This document shows positions 11,140 through 22,245 of a stretch of DNA of 64,000 bases, piece by piece (position 1 is the first letter of the stretch; every line of letters starts with the position of its first letter). This stretch comes from Dromiciops gliroides (Eukaryota; Chordata; Mammalia; Microbiotheria; Microbiotheriidae). The notes under the pieces are model-generated. The model did no database searches. It had not been told where the DNA came from and saw only the letters and a list, made by a program, of their open reading frames with translations. The stretch covers positions 642,851,306-642,915,305 of the forward strand of contig NC_057863.1 of NCBI RefSeq assembly GCF_019393635.1, in the 5' to 3' direction. A program made the translations under genes and the position numbers.

Positions 11140-13975
11140 CCCCCTTTTTTTTTAGCAACTAATATTTATTCTATTTTTTCCAGTTCCATGTAAGGGTGGT
11201 TTCAACATTCATTTTCATAAGATTTAGAGTTCCAAATTTTTCTCCCTCCCTCTCTCCCTTTCCTCCCCCCTCCACAAGACATCAACCAGGCTATAGATGT
11301 ACAATCCACAAGTGTTCTTTTTATCAGTTCTTTCTATGGGGGTGCATAGTAAGCTTCCTCATTAGTTCCTTGGGATTGTCTTGGATCATTGCATTGCTGA
11401 GAGTAGTTAAGTCATTCACAATTGCTCATTGAACAATACTGCTGTGACTACGCACAATGTCCTCCCAGCTCTGCTCACTTCAAGATACATCGATGTTCAT
11501 TAGTGTTTCCAGGTTTTTCTGGAATCATCCTGTTTGCCATTTCCTATAGCACAAGACCATTCCACCACATCATATAGCACAGCTTCTTCCATCATTCCTG
11601 AATTGATGGACATCCCCTTGATTCTCAATTCTTAGCCTCCACCAAGAGTTGCTATAAATATTTTTTGTACAATTTCCCCCCTTTTCTCTTTTTCATGATT
11701 ACTATTGTTAACTGTTTCCCTTCCATCCTATTCCCTTCCCCATGATATTTATTCTATTATCCATCTTCTTTCATCCTATCACTCTTCCAAAGGGATTTGC
11801 TTCTGTCTGTCCCCTCCCCAACTCTGCCCTTCCTTCTTTTGCCCCTCTCTCTTTATCCCCTTCCCCTCCTATTTTCCTGTAGGGTTAGAGAGATTACTCC
11901 ACTCAATTGAGTGTGTACATTATTCCCTCCTAGAGCCAATTCTGATGAGTGTTAGGCTCATTTACTGCCCAGATTAAATAGATTACTCCACCCAGTTGGG
12001 TGGGTGTGTTAGTCCCTCCTTGAGCCAACTCTGATGAGTTTAAGGTCTTTGAGTCTTTTCTGATGAGTGAAAAATTCATTTACTGCCCTGCTCCTCTCCT
12101 ATCTCTTCCCCCACTCCATAAGCCTTTTCCTGTTTCTTTCATGTAGGATATCACCTCTGCCCTTCCCCCTCCCCCAGTGCATTCCCTTCACCCCTCAATT
12201 TAACCCTAAGGATGTCATCATGGTGCAGCTAGGTGACACAGTGGACAAAGCATCACCCCTGGACCTGGGGGATCCCAGCCAAAACCTGGTCTCAGACACA
12301 AGACAGTCACCCACTGCACGACCCCAAGTATGTCCCCCAACTCCAATTTTTTATAGTTTTCTAGGGTCTTGCATTTAAAAGTCAAATTTGCCATTCAGTT
12401 CAGGTCTTTTCATCATGAATACCTGAAAGTCCTCTTTTTTCATTAAAGTCCCATTTTTTCCTCTGAAAGATTACGATGAGTTTTGCTGGGTAAGTGATTC
12501 TTGGTAGTAATCTCAATTCCTTTACCCTCCAGAATATCATATTCCATGCCCTCTGATCCTTTAATGTAGAAGCTGCTACATCTTGTGCTATACTGACTGG
12601 GGTTCCACAGTACTTGAATTATTTCTTTTTGGCAGCTTGCAATATTTTCTCCTTGACCTGAGAGGTCTGGAATTTGGCTATAATATTCCTAGGATTTTTA
12701 TTTTGGGGATCTCTTTCTGGAGGTGATTGGTGGATTCTTTCGATTTCTATTTTAGCTTCTTCTTCTAGAATTTCAGGGCAATTTTCCCTGAGAATATCTT
12801 GGAAGATGATGGTTTTCCTTGATCATGGTTTTCAGGTAGACCAATAATTTTCAAATTATCTCTCCTGGACCTATTTTCCAGGTCAGCAGTTTTTTCCAGA
12901 AGATATTTCACATTGCCCTCTATTTTTGTTTTTATTCATTTGGATTTGCTTTATTGTGTCTTGGTTTCTCATAAAGTCACTGGCTTCCATTTGTTCAATC
13001 CTCATTCTTAGGCAGTTATTTTCATCAGAGAGCTTTTCCATTTGGCTTTTCAAGCTGTTGACTTTTTTCTCATGTCTTTCCTGCATCACCTTCATTTATC
13101 TTTCCATTTTTTCCTCTACCTCTCTAACTTTATCTTCAAAGTCCTTTTTGAGTGCCTCTATGTCCTGAGACCAATTCATATTTTTCTTGGAAACTTTAGA
13201 TATAGGGGCCCTGATGTTGACATCTTCCTCTGAAGGTACACCTCTATCTTCCTTGTCACTGAAGAAACTTTCTATGGTCCTCATCTTTCTCTTTCTGCTC
13301 ATCTTGCCTTTCTTTTATTTGATTTTTAGCTCCTTAAAGTGGGGCACTGTTTCCAGGCTGCAGTATCCCAAGCTTAAGAAGTCTCAGGTGGTATGATTTA
13401 AGGAGGATCAGGTTCTTCACTTGCCTGGCCTGTTCCTTGGTCCTTAGATAACCCCAGACCAACTTGCTAATCAACCAGCTTTGTGTGTTGTGGTTGTCAG
13501 CTTCAAGGAGCCTGTGCCCCTCCCCCACCTGGGCCACTGCTACTCAAGCCTACCTCCTGGTTCCCAGCAGGGGTGAAAAACCCAAGTTCTGCCTCAGCAC
13601 CAGCATAGACCCCTGTAGTCTCCCCCTGCCCAGGGCTCAGCCCTCTCACCAGACTGTGAGCTTAGTTCCAGACGATACTGGCACTTCAGCTGATTCAGAG
13701 GCTCTGGGGGTCTCCTTCTCTGGTGAGGCCTTCCTGGGACTGGATCTGTGTCAGGGTGACTGTGGGTTCCACTCCTGTCTCAGCACAGCAGCTCCCTCCT
13801 TCTGACCTGCCAAGCCATTCTTGGTTAGAAGATGATTTCAACACATTCTTCTGTGAGTTTTGCTGCTCCAGGCATTTTCCTATGGCATTATTTGGATGTT
13901 TTTTGGAGCGATTGTGTCATGAGTTTGGGAGCTCACTGCCTTTCCTCTGCCATCTTCCCTCACTCCCTTTCAAAC
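11140..13975 (-). repeat. Near-complete half-L1 (HAL1-like) element, reverse
   Basis: On the - strand, in order: a GC-richer 5' UTR (about 13975-13303), an ORF1-like region (13302 to about 12385), a pyrimidine/purine-biased spacer (12060-11690), and an L1-type 3' end (11640-11140) with no ORF2 reverse transcriptase between. ORF1 starts MSRKRKMRTIESFF, has a coiled coil, then ENHDQGK and an RRM/C-terminal region ending near YPAKLIVIFQ. It carries an in-frame stop at 13096-13098 and further stops. An old SINE sits at 12223. Lack of ORF2 is the HAL1 hallmark; an internally deleted L1 is the alternative. Confidence 0.7.
12223..12350 (+). repeat. Old, divergent tRNA-SINE
   Basis: GTGCAGCTAGGTGACACAGTGG head, then a poorly matching body with CTCAGACACAAGACA. 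Confidence 0.7.
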
Positions 13976-14019
13976 CCTTTCAAAAGAAAACTCCCCTTCC
14001 TCATCACCTTGTACACATG

Positions 14020-14095
14020 CATTTACATATGCATATAAGTGTATGTGTATATGTATGCATATATGTATACATACATATTTATGAGTGTATATATG
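14020..14095. repeat. AT-rich TATG/CATA repeat
   Basis: Alternating ATGTGTATATGTATGCATAT words. Confidence 0.8.
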
Positions 14096-14174
14096 CTTCT
14101 GTGTGTATTGATGAATTTCATTAATCAGAATTCCCTTAACTACATGAAAATCCAGGCTAACATAAGAAACCTTT

Positions 14175-14318
14175 TTGGGGTAGTTAGGTGGCGCAGTGGA
14201 TAAAGCACTGGCCCTGGATTCAGGAGGAACTGAGTTCAAATCTGGCCTCAGACACTTGACACACTTACTAGGTGTGTGATCCTGGGTAAGTCAATTAACC
14301 CTAGTTGCCCTGCAAAAA
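14175..14318 (+). repeat. tRNA-SINE
   Basis: Forward copy whose tail runs into the next microsatellite; outer flanks AAGAAACCTTTTTG and AAGAAGCCTTTTGC look like one target duplication. Confidence 0.93.
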
Positions 14319-14334
14319 AAGAAAGAACAAAGGA

Positions 14335-14373
<39 letters not shown>

Positions 14374-14476
14374 GAAGGAAGGAAGGAAGGAAGGAAGGAA
14401 GGAAGGAAGGAAGGAAGGGAGGAAGGAAGGAAGGAAGGAAGGAAGGAAGGAAAGAAGGAAGGAAGGAAGGAAGGAA

Positions 14477-14554
<78 letters not shown>

Positions 14555-14556
14555 AG
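14319..14556. repeat. (GAAA)n/(GGAA)n microsatellite
   Basis: GAAA block, about 130 bases of GGAA, then GAAA again. Opens Lys/Glu/Arg-rich or Phe/Leu/Ser-rich frames that are not genes. Confidence 0.97.
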
Positions 14557-14569
14557 CCTTTTGCAATGA

Positions 14570-15200
14570 CAGAGATTGGACCTGCATAACATACAAATAG
14601 GTGTTAAGCGGATGGACCCAGGTTTCTTATTTGGGACATATGGACCATTTGCCTCTCTACAGATACTCTTATTTGAAAAGAACTTCCATCCTTGAGTTAA
14701 TTGGTACTTTATGATTTACTTTTTGTCTGCCAGAGCCATCCTGTCTTACCTCCCCCAAACATCTGGGGTGTCATGGACTCTCAAGAAAATATTACTTTCT
14801 GTGGAAATCCCCCTAATTCACAACCTCTTGTCACATTGTCTGCTTTTAAGTTGAACTGTCAAACTGATTTGTATCATGCTAATGATAACATCCTGTACTA
14901 ATGGGCCAGGAAAATCAAAAGTTAATCAATCTGGATCTGATTGATTTACTAGTAGAGACCTAAACTAAGGCCTGTAACCAGTGAGCAGAGAAAGTTTAGC
15001 TAACTTCACTAAAAAAGGAGTCTTCGAACTCTTTCTTTGGAAGGAGTCTCCACATGTACATGCCTGCTTGCTCTTGGGACAAATAAACTGGTGTCGGGTG
15101 TTTTCCTAACTGCTCTCTGATCTGTTCCATGAGTTTCTCACTCTGTTTTCCATAGGGGACAATTATGAAAATAATTTTTTCACAATAAATAGTCTTTGCT
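14570..15200 (+). mobile_element. Possible solitary LTR fossil
   Basis: No coding sequence. Unique-looking block with GGGACAAATAAACTGGTGTC near 15075, reminiscent of an LTR poly(A) region. Family not recognised; it looks old and fragmentary, and ends were not defined. Confidence 0.25.
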
Positions 15201-15209
15201 TTCTTAGAA

Positions 15210-15655
15210 TGCAAGTTCTTTGAAAAATCTCTTTTAAAAATTTTTGTTTCTTCTGGGTTTGGGGACTATAGTCCCTGGCACATCAGTAAATTCTTAATAA
15301 ATACATTCTTTTCCATTCATTTAGTAATTCAAAATCCTTCAAATTAAATAAAAATATGTCCTGAACCTTGGTGACTTCAAAGCAAACATGAACATAGGTA
15401 AGACTGGCAAAAAATATTGGGAAATATGATTCAGGATTAACAAATGAAATGGTCCAAAGACTTATGGATTGCAAAGAAGCTTCATGACTATAACCAGTGA
15501 ATACTATTTTGGAGGAAAGACTTGGGAGGTACCGATCATGGGGAGCAGCAAGTAACAGCTCTTCTTCAGTAATGGTCGAGAGCCACGAATAGATTATTTT
15601 CAAAGGAAAGAGTGCAAACTATAAATGGTCCCATGAAAAAAGTTCCTTATCACAA
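15210..15655. other. Unassigned DNA
   Basis: AT-rich; no repeat or gene recognised apart from an L2-end-like GGGGACTATAGTCCCTGGCACA. Confidence 0.35.
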
Positions 15656-15661
15656 AAAACT

Positions 15662-16010
15662 GTTGTTGTTGCTGAGGCATTTTAGTTGTATCCAACTCTT
15701 CATGACACCATTTGGCAAAGATACTGGAGTGGCTTGCCATTTCCTTCTCCAGCTCATTTTTTTTTTAATTTTGTGGGGCAATGAGGGTTAAGTGATTTGC
15801 CCAAGGTCACACAGCTAGTGTCAAGTGTCTAAGGCTAGATTTGAACTCAGGTCCTCCAAGACCAGTGCTTTATCCACTGAGCCACCTAGCTGCCCCTCCA
15901 GTTCATTTTATAGATAAAGAAACGGAGGCAAAAAGAGTGAAGTGACTTGTCCAGGGTCACACAGCAAGTAAGTGTCTCAGTCTGGATTTGAAACCAGGTC
16001 TTCCTAATAA
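15662..16010 (-). repeat. RTE-tailed tRNA-SINE (MAR1-type), split
   Basis: Tail (GTTGTTGTTGCTGAGGCATTTTAG, GGCAAAGATACTGGAGTGGC) at left, body at right (CAGGGTCACACAGCAAGTAAG), divided by a younger SINE. Confidence 0.8.
15765..15895 (-). repeat. tRNA-SINE inside MAR1-type SINE
   Basis: Reverse copy; flanks share CTCCAGYTCATTTT. Confidence 0.94.
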
Positions 16011-16011
16011 T

Positions 16012-16069
16012 TAGAAAAATGCAAATTACAACTCTGAGGACAAAGTCACATCTATCAGATTGATTTTTT
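16012..16069 (+). repeat. LINE-1 ORF2-end fragment
   Basis: AAAAATGCAAATTACAACTCTGAG ... ATCTATCAGATTG, host of the insertion that follows. Confidence 0.6.
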
Positions 16070-16254
16070 CTTTTCTTTCTTTTTAAAATTAAAAAATATA
16101 TATTTATTTATTTTAATTTTTTCAATTACATGTAAAGATATTTTTTGAGTTCCAATTTTTTCTCCCACCCTCCCTTCCCTCCCCCCTCCAGAGGCCAGTA
16201 AGCAATTTTATATAGGTTATACATTACAATCATATTAAACATATTTCCACATTA
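16070..16254 (-). repeat. Short 5'-truncated LINE-1 insertion
   Basis: L1 3' UTR complement (CAATTACATGTAAAGATAT ... GGTTATACATTACAATCATA) bounded by perfect 17-base duplications TATCAGATTGATTTTTT (16053-16069, 16255-16271). Confidence 0.85.
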
Positions 16255-16271
16255 TATCAGATTGATTTTTT

Positions 16272-16655
16272 GTTGTTTTTAAAGGAAAGTGATAATTGTT
16301 GGAGGAAAACAGAGCTTTTTAGTATATTGGGGCTGAAAACTTCTGTCTTCTCCTGTGGCCTTCTCACCCTGGAACATCCTTCTGCTCTGTTGACCCCCTT
16401 CTCCCATTTTCCCTCCCCATCTCACCCCTATTTTAAGGAAAGTACCTACCTTCATTCCCCTCCATCTTACTTCTGATTTTCTAGTCTTCCACACCAAGCT
16501 CTCTCCTCCCCTCTCCCAGGATGTCTTAATCCCCCACTTCAGCTCCCTTTTGAGTTTGGTATTATGACATTCCCATTAGAATGTAAGTTCCTTGAGGGCA
16601 GGGCCCTTCTTTTTGCTTGTATTTGTATCACCAGAATTAAGCACATATATGGATG
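16272..16655. other. Unassigned DNA ending in an L2 3' end
   Basis: 16275-16550 not recognised; 16570-16650 (GTAAGTTCCTTGAGGGCAGGGC) is L2-like. Confidence 0.4.
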
Positions 16656-16659
16656 ACAA

Positions 16660-17163
16660 AAGCCTCCTTGCCTTGCTTGAGAATTAACCCAACAATTTGG
16701 TAAAACAACTTGGACTTATGTCCCACCCCCCAAGTTACTAAGCTGTGAATATAGCCTTTAAACTCAGTGATACCACAGCTAGGCCTATATCACAAAGAGG
16801 AAAAGGACACATATGTACAAAAATATTCATACCAGAAATGACAAAGAACTAGAAACAAAACTTGTTTTCAATACTTGGGGAATGGCTGAACAAGTCATGG
16901 TATGTGGTGTGGTATGGTATGAATATGATGGAATCCTATTATGCTGTGAGAGATAACAAAGAGGACAGTTTCAGAGAAACCTGGAAAAATGCATATGAAA
17001 TAAGCAACTTATACAATAACACCAGCAAGGTATTGAATGTTCTGCATGACTAGACATGTATAACTTATGTCAAGTTGCTTGCCTTCTCAGTGACGGGAGT
17101 GAGGGTGTGGGTGGGGAGGGAAGGAGAGAATTTGGAATTCAACATTTGAAAAAAATAATGTTG
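16660..17163 (+). repeat. LINE-1 ORF2 end and 3' UTR
   Basis: GGGGAATGGCTGAACAAGTC ... GGAATCCTATTATGCTGTGAG ... ACATGTATAACTTATGTCAAG. Confidence 0.75.
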
Positions 17164-17312
17164 GGGGGCAGCTAGATGGCGCAGTGGTAAAGCACCGGCC
17201 CTGGATTCAGGAGTACCTGAGTTCAAATCTGGCCTCAGACACTTGACACTTACTAGCTGTGTGACCCTGGGCAAGTTACTTAACCCCAATTGCCTCACAA
17301 AAAAAAAAAAAT
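17164..17312 (+). repeat. tRNA-SINE, first of a tandem pair
   Basis: Forward copy immediately followed by another; AATGTTG borders both. Confidence 0.94.
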
Positions 17313-17315
17313 GTT

Positions 17316-17464
17316 GGGGCAGCTAGGTGGTACAGTGGATTAAGCACCAGCCTTGGAGTCAGGAGGACCTGAGTTCAAATCCAGCCTCAGATGCTTGACC
17401 CTTACTAGCTGTGTGACCCTGGGCAAGTCACTTAACCCCAATTGCCTCACCAAAAAAAAAAAAA
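17316..17464 (+). repeat. tRNA-SINE, second of a tandem pair
   Basis: Forward copy, followed by GAATGTTGAAAATG, which fits the shared target site. Confidence 0.94.
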
Positions 17465-18045
17465 AGAATGTTGAAAATGTTTTTACATATAAGTGGGGAT
17501 TGAAAAAGAACTTCGGAAGATTTGTGATCTCTGATCAATGTGGAAAGTGGCTGTGATTCCAGAGGAGCAATGCAGAAGAATGCTACCTACCTCCTGGGAG
17601 AGAGATGATGGACAATGGGTACAATAGGAGGCATACATATTTTGACATGGTCATCCTGGGACTTTGTTTTACTTCCATATATATATTTACAAAGGTTTTC
17701 TTTTTCTTCTTTTTCAATGGGAAGGGGGGAGGTAGATCAGGGAGGATGGTCAACAATAGAATGATCAAGATGAAAGAAAAGAATAGAAAGAAAAGAGGGT
17801 TATTGAAATATTTTTATTAATGTCCAGAAGGCTAGAAAATGAAGGCCAGAAGGAACTATGAGAAAGTGGGACAGCTTTGAAAGTTACCTATTGAACTTCT
17901 TATATACCTAACAAGAAAAGCAAATTGTATGTGATAAAGATTTGTGTTTTTGTTGGAAATCTTTTCCTCTTCTACTTTGTATACAGAGATGCTAATTTTA
18001 TTTGGTGTTTGTCAAGTTCAGATTTTTAAAAAGACAAACAACATA
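17465..18045 (+). repeat. Unassigned, LINE 3'-end-like sequence
   Basis: GAATGTTGAAAATG continues the L1 end; 17515-17760 with a T/G-rich stretch looks like another LINE 3' UTR. The family is not clear. Confidence 0.35.
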
Positions 18046-18061
18046 CCAAAAATGTGAAATT

Positions 18062-18222
18062 GGGGCAGCTAGGTGGCGCAGTGGAAAGAGCACAGGTCCT
18101 GGATTCAGGAGGACCTGAGTTCAAATCTGACCTCAGACACTTAACACTTACTAGCTGTGTGACCCTGGGCAAGTCACTTAACCCCAATTGCCTCACTGAA
18201 AAACAAAACAAAACAAAAAAAC
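18062..18222 (+). repeat. tRNA-SINE
   Basis: Forward copy; flanks share CAAAAATKTGAAATTG. Confidence 0.95.
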
Positions 18223-18358
18223 AAACCCAAAAATTTGAAATTGACTGTTTTATTGGACAAGAAACAAATCATTACTAGATTGGCTCTCTGTTTGAGTTAG
18301 AAGATTAAAATTAGAATGTAAGAAGAGGTTTAATCAAGGAAACCTCTAGTCAGTTTGT

Positions 18359-18500
18359 TGTTTTTTTCGGGGCAATGAAGGTTAAATGACTTGCCCAGGG
18401 TCACACAGCTAAATAAGTATCATGTCTGAGGCTGGATTTGAACTCAGGTGTTCTTGAAGCCAGGGTTGGTGCTCTATCCACTGTGCCACCTAGCCGCCCC
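18359..18500 (-). repeat. tRNA-SINE
   Basis: Reverse copy; flanks TCTARTCAGTTTG. Confidence 0.94.
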
Positions 18501-18727
18501 TCTAATCAGTTTGAGAAGTTCCCCAGTTAACCTGAAGAGACTGCAGGGATTGAACTATCATTTGGAAGCAAATGAATGACCCAAAGAAATCCTAATGATC
18601 AGCCAGTTACCCATTCTCCCAGCTTATTAAAATCTCTGCCACTCTAGCTCTTCAAGATTCTCTCATTCTTTTTCCATGTGTACCTTTTCCCAGGTGGGGA
18701 GGGGTTTTGAATGAAAGAACAAGTGAT

Positions 18728-18897
18728 GGGGCAGCTAGGTGGCACAGTGGACAGAGCACCAGCCCAGGAGTCAGGAGGACCTGAGTTCAAATCCAGCCTC
18801 AGACACTTGACACTTGCTAGTTGTATGACCCTGGGCAAGTCACTTAACCCCAATTCCTTCACCACCACCACCACCACCCTCCAAAAAAAAAAAACAA
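18728..18897 (+). repeat. tRNA-SINE with (ACC)n tail
   Basis: Forward copy whose tail begins with CACCACCACCACCACC. Confidence 0.94.
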
Positions 18898-18915
18898 AAA
18901 CCGAGTGAAAAGGCA

Positions 18916-19150
18916 CTTTGTTGTTCAGTCATATCGTATTCTTCATGATCCCATTTGGGTTTTTCGTGGCAGAGATACTGGAGTGATTCAGCATTTCCTT
19001 CTCTAGCTCATTTTGTAGATGAGGAAACTGAGGCAAACAGGCTGAAGTGACTTGCCCAGTTAGTAAGTGTCTGAGGCCAAATTTGAACTTAGGAAAATGA
19101 GTCTTCCTGACTCCAGACCCAGCACTCTATGCACTGCACCACCTCTCCCA
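18916..19150 (-). repeat. RTE-tailed tRNA-SINE (MAR1-type)
   Basis: TTGTTGTTCAGTCATATCG tail block at left, CACTGCACCACCT head at right. Confidence 0.8.
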
Positions 19151-19239
19151 GTCAGTCAATAAATATTTATTTAAGATCCTACTACATACTTAGAGAAAGA
19201 TAAACATTCCTGCTCACAGTGTAATGATAGAGACAGAAT

Positions 19240-19325
19240 ACAAACTAATATATATCTAATATAGATGAAAATATAGATAATATATTACATATTATATATA
19301 CACATATATATTATATATACATATA
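19240..19325. repeat. AT-rich ATATA repeat
   Basis: Alternating ATATATACATATAT words. Confidence 0.8.
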
Positions 19326-19784
19326 AAACAAGCTATACACAGAATAAATTGGAAATAACCGAGTGAAGACACTAGAATTAAGGAGAGTTGGGAAAGGCTT
19401 GTTATAGAAGGTGGAATTATATCTGCCACTTGAAGAAAGAAGGGAAGCCAAAGGGTAGAGATGAGGCAGGACAGCATTCAAGGCATAGGGGACAGCCAAT
19501 GAAAACGCTTGGAGTCAGCATTTGGAGTGTGATGTTCAAGGAACAGCCATGAGGCCAGTGTCACTTGATCTTAGAGTATCTTGGGGGGTATAAGGATGAG
19601 AAGCCCGAAAAAGTGGGGAGGGGCAGGTTGTAAAGGGCTTTAAATGCTAAAAGAGGATTTGCTCTTTGATCCTACAGGACATAGGCAACCACCGGGCTTT
19701 ATTGAATGGGGAGATGACATGGTCAGACCATGGAAGATGATTCTGACAGCTGAGTGGAGGATGGATTAGAATAGGAAGAGACTT

Positions 19785-19933
19785 AGGGGCAGCTAAATGG
19801 TGCAGTGGATAAAGCACCGGCCCTGTGTTCAGGAGGACCTGTGTTCAAAGCCAGCCTCAGACACTTGACACTTACTAGCTGTGTGACCCTGGGCAAGTCA
19901 CTTAACCCCCATTGCCCCACCCCCCAAAAAAAA
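19785..19933 (+). repeat. tRNA-SINE
   Basis: Perfect duplications GAATAGGAAGAGACTT (19769-19784, 19934-19949). Confidence 0.96.
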
Positions 19934-20174
19934 GAATAGGAAGAGACTTGAGGCAGGCAGACCAACCAGCAGGCTACTACAATAGTCCAAGCTTGAGGGG
20001 TTGAAGACCTGCACCAGGGTAGGGGCAGTGTCAAAGGAGAGAGAGAGATGCTATAAAGATGAAATCAACAGGTCTTGTTAATAGTTTGGAAGTGGTGGGA
20101 TGAGAGATAGAGAGCCTAGATTGTGAGCCTGAGAGACTGGAAGGATGGTATTGCCCTCAACAATAATGGAGGAG

Positions 20175-20330
20175 GGGGCAGCTAGGTGGCGCTGCAGTGG
20201 ATAGAGCACCAGCCCTGGATTCAAGAACACCTGAGTTCAAATCCGGCCTCAGACATTTAACACTTACTAACTGTGTGACCCTGTGCAAGTCACTTAACCC
20301 TAACTGCCCCACAAAACAAACAAACAAACA
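20175..20330 (+). repeat. tRNA-SINE
   Basis: Perfect duplications AACAATAATGGAGGAG (20159-20174, 20331-20346); (CAAA)n tail. Confidence 0.96.
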
Positions 20331-20454
20331 AACAATAATGGAGGAGCTAAGAAAGGGGGAAAAGAAAGAGTTTTAAAGGGAAGGGTCTTGAGTCCAGTTA
20401 TGGATGTATTTACTTCAAGAAGTCTACAGGTCTAGTTTAAAATGTTTAATAAGG

Positions 20455-20604
20455 GGGCAGCTAGGTAGCACAGTAGATAGAGCACCAGCCCTGGAGTCAG
20501 GAGGACCTGAGTTCAAATCCGACCGCAGACACTTGACACTTACTAGCTGTGTTACTCTGGGCAAGTCACTTAACCCTCATTTTCCCACTAAAAAAAAAAA
20601 AAAG
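20455..20604 (+). repeat. tRNA-SINE
   Basis: Forward full-length copy. Confidence 0.94.
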
Positions 20605-20937
20605 AAGCTTTGGTGTAGAGGGAGAAGATAAGAAGACCCAGGACAGAGCCTGGGCCATAACCTAGATGGAGATTCAGCAAAGGAAACTGAGAAGGATACT
20701 GCTCCTGAAGCCCAACCTCCTGTGAATAGGATCCCTAGGCAGCAGGATCCTAGAATCTAGCCTGACTGGAGAGAAGAAATTGTCTGTGCAGCACCAACTT
20801 GGGGAGCTGCCTTGTGGCTAGTTCAGGAATTCTAAAAAAAAAAAAAAAGAATTCTCAAGTTGGAGAATTTGAACACTGGACCTTCCTGAGAGAGATTTCT
20901 TCATTTAATGTCCTACTTGAAGAAAGAAGACAGTTTC

Positions 20938-21079
20938 AGGGGCAGCTAGGTGGCGCAGTGGATAAAGCACTGGCCTTGGATTCAGGAGGACCTGAGTTTA
21001 AATTCAGCCTCAGACACTTGACACTTACTAGCTGTGTGACCCTGGGCAAGTCACTTAACCCTCATTGCCCCGAAAAAAA
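20938..21079 (+). repeat. tRNA-SINE
   Basis: Perfect duplications AGAAAGAAGACAGTTTC (20921-20937, 21080-21096). Confidence 0.96.
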
Positions 21080-21129
21080 AGAAAGAAGACAGTTTCTAGA
21101 ATTCACACATATTGTCTTATTTGTAAAGC

Positions 21130-21715
21130 AATGTCCCTGAGTTAGTTCCACGCTCTATTGTATTGGGAATTTGGTTCTTCCTCTCCTCTAATCAGGTCAA
21201 TTAAAGATGCTATAAGAGGGTCAGAAAAGAGGGGTAATGAGAGATTTCAGACCTTGGTCCCTAAATTTAGGCCACCTAGACCATCTTATCTAGGTGGAGT
21301 TGTTGCCTCACCCAACTAGAAAAACCTTACAAAGAGATTCTAGTCCTGTGAAATCCAGCCCATTGTGTTTTGAGTCAGCCAGGTCTGAGATGAGGTGGAT
21401 CCCCTTTTGTCTAGATTGCCCCAATTGGGGGTAGACTGGATCTGTGTCAAGACCCCATTCCCTCAACAGAATAAGCCCACCTCTCATTATAATATTAATT
21501 CTTCTCATTGTTAACTCATCAGAGTTGATTGCCACCCTCAGGAATACCCACTCTTCCATCTAAGTGTTGAGTGGATTCCAAGAGGGTCTTTGGTATTCGA
21601 GAGTAACACTGACCCCTTTTATTCATTATCTGCTAGCAAAAGTTAATAAAATTATTAATTACCCAGAAACTATGTCTCTTGAACTTTTTATGTCACAGTA
21701 AGAATGTATCAAGGC
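21130..21715 (+). mobile_element. Possible LTR fossil
   Basis: No coding sequence. Block ends with an AT-rich AATAAAATTATTAATTACC stretch and a C/T-rich end, LTR-like in layout. Family and borders uncertain; it appears broken and old. Confidence 0.25.
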
Positions 21716-21768
21716 ATCAATCGTGTAAAAGTGTCTAAGATCATATTCTCTCTTTAGGAAGTGTGAAG

Positions 21769-21928
21769 TTGGGGCACCTAGGTAGCTCAGCGGATAAAGC
21801 ACTGGCCCTGGATTCAGGTCAGACCCGAGTTCAAATCTGACCTCGGACACTTGATACTTACTAGCTGTGTGACCCTGAGCAAGTCACTTAACCTTCATTG
21901 CCCTGCAAAGAAAAAGAAAAAGAAAAAG
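21769..21928 (+). repeat. tRNA-SINE
   Basis: Forward copy with (GAAAAA)n tail; flanks GAAGTGTGAAGT/GAAATGTGGAGT. Confidence 0.93.
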
Positions 21929-22051
21929 AAATGTGGAGTGTCTGATTGAATTGGAAGGGTTGCTTAGCATCAATTAGTTGAAAATCAACCAGGACCTTGG
22001 TGTCTCTGAAAAGACAAGTCTGTCAGCCCTGGATGAGAGCTGAGCAGTTGT

Positions 22052-22245
22052 GGTATTCTTTTTTTTTTGTTTGTTTTCTTTGTGGGGTAATTGGGGTTAA
22101 GTGACTTGCCCAGGGTCACACAGCTAGTAAGTGTCAAGTGTCTGACTTGAGCTAGTAAGTGTCAAGTGTCTGAGGTCGGATTTGAACTCAGGTCCTCCTG
22201 AATCCAGGACCAGTGCTCTATCCACTGCACCACCTAGCTGCCCCA
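22052..22245 (-). repeat. tRNA-SINE with internal tandem duplication
   Basis: Duplications AGAGCTGAGCAGTTGT outside; inside, GCTAGTAAGTGTCAAGTGTC occurs twice in a row (from about 22122 and 22150). Confidence 0.95.

Larger units (their letters stand above)
19154..20400 (+). repeat. Long L2-like LINE 3' region
   Basis: Ordered blocks AATAAATATTTATTTAAGATCC, GGCCAGTGTCACTTGATC, GATGACATGGTCAGACCATG and CAGGCTACTACAATAGTCCAAG match an abundant old mammalian repeat; two SINEs are inserted. Family name (L2) is my best reading. Confidence 0.55.

Noticed and set aside
14248-14596. Lys/Glu/Gly and Phe/Leu/Ser repeat proteins
   Set aside because: Translations of the GAAA/GGAA microsatellite.
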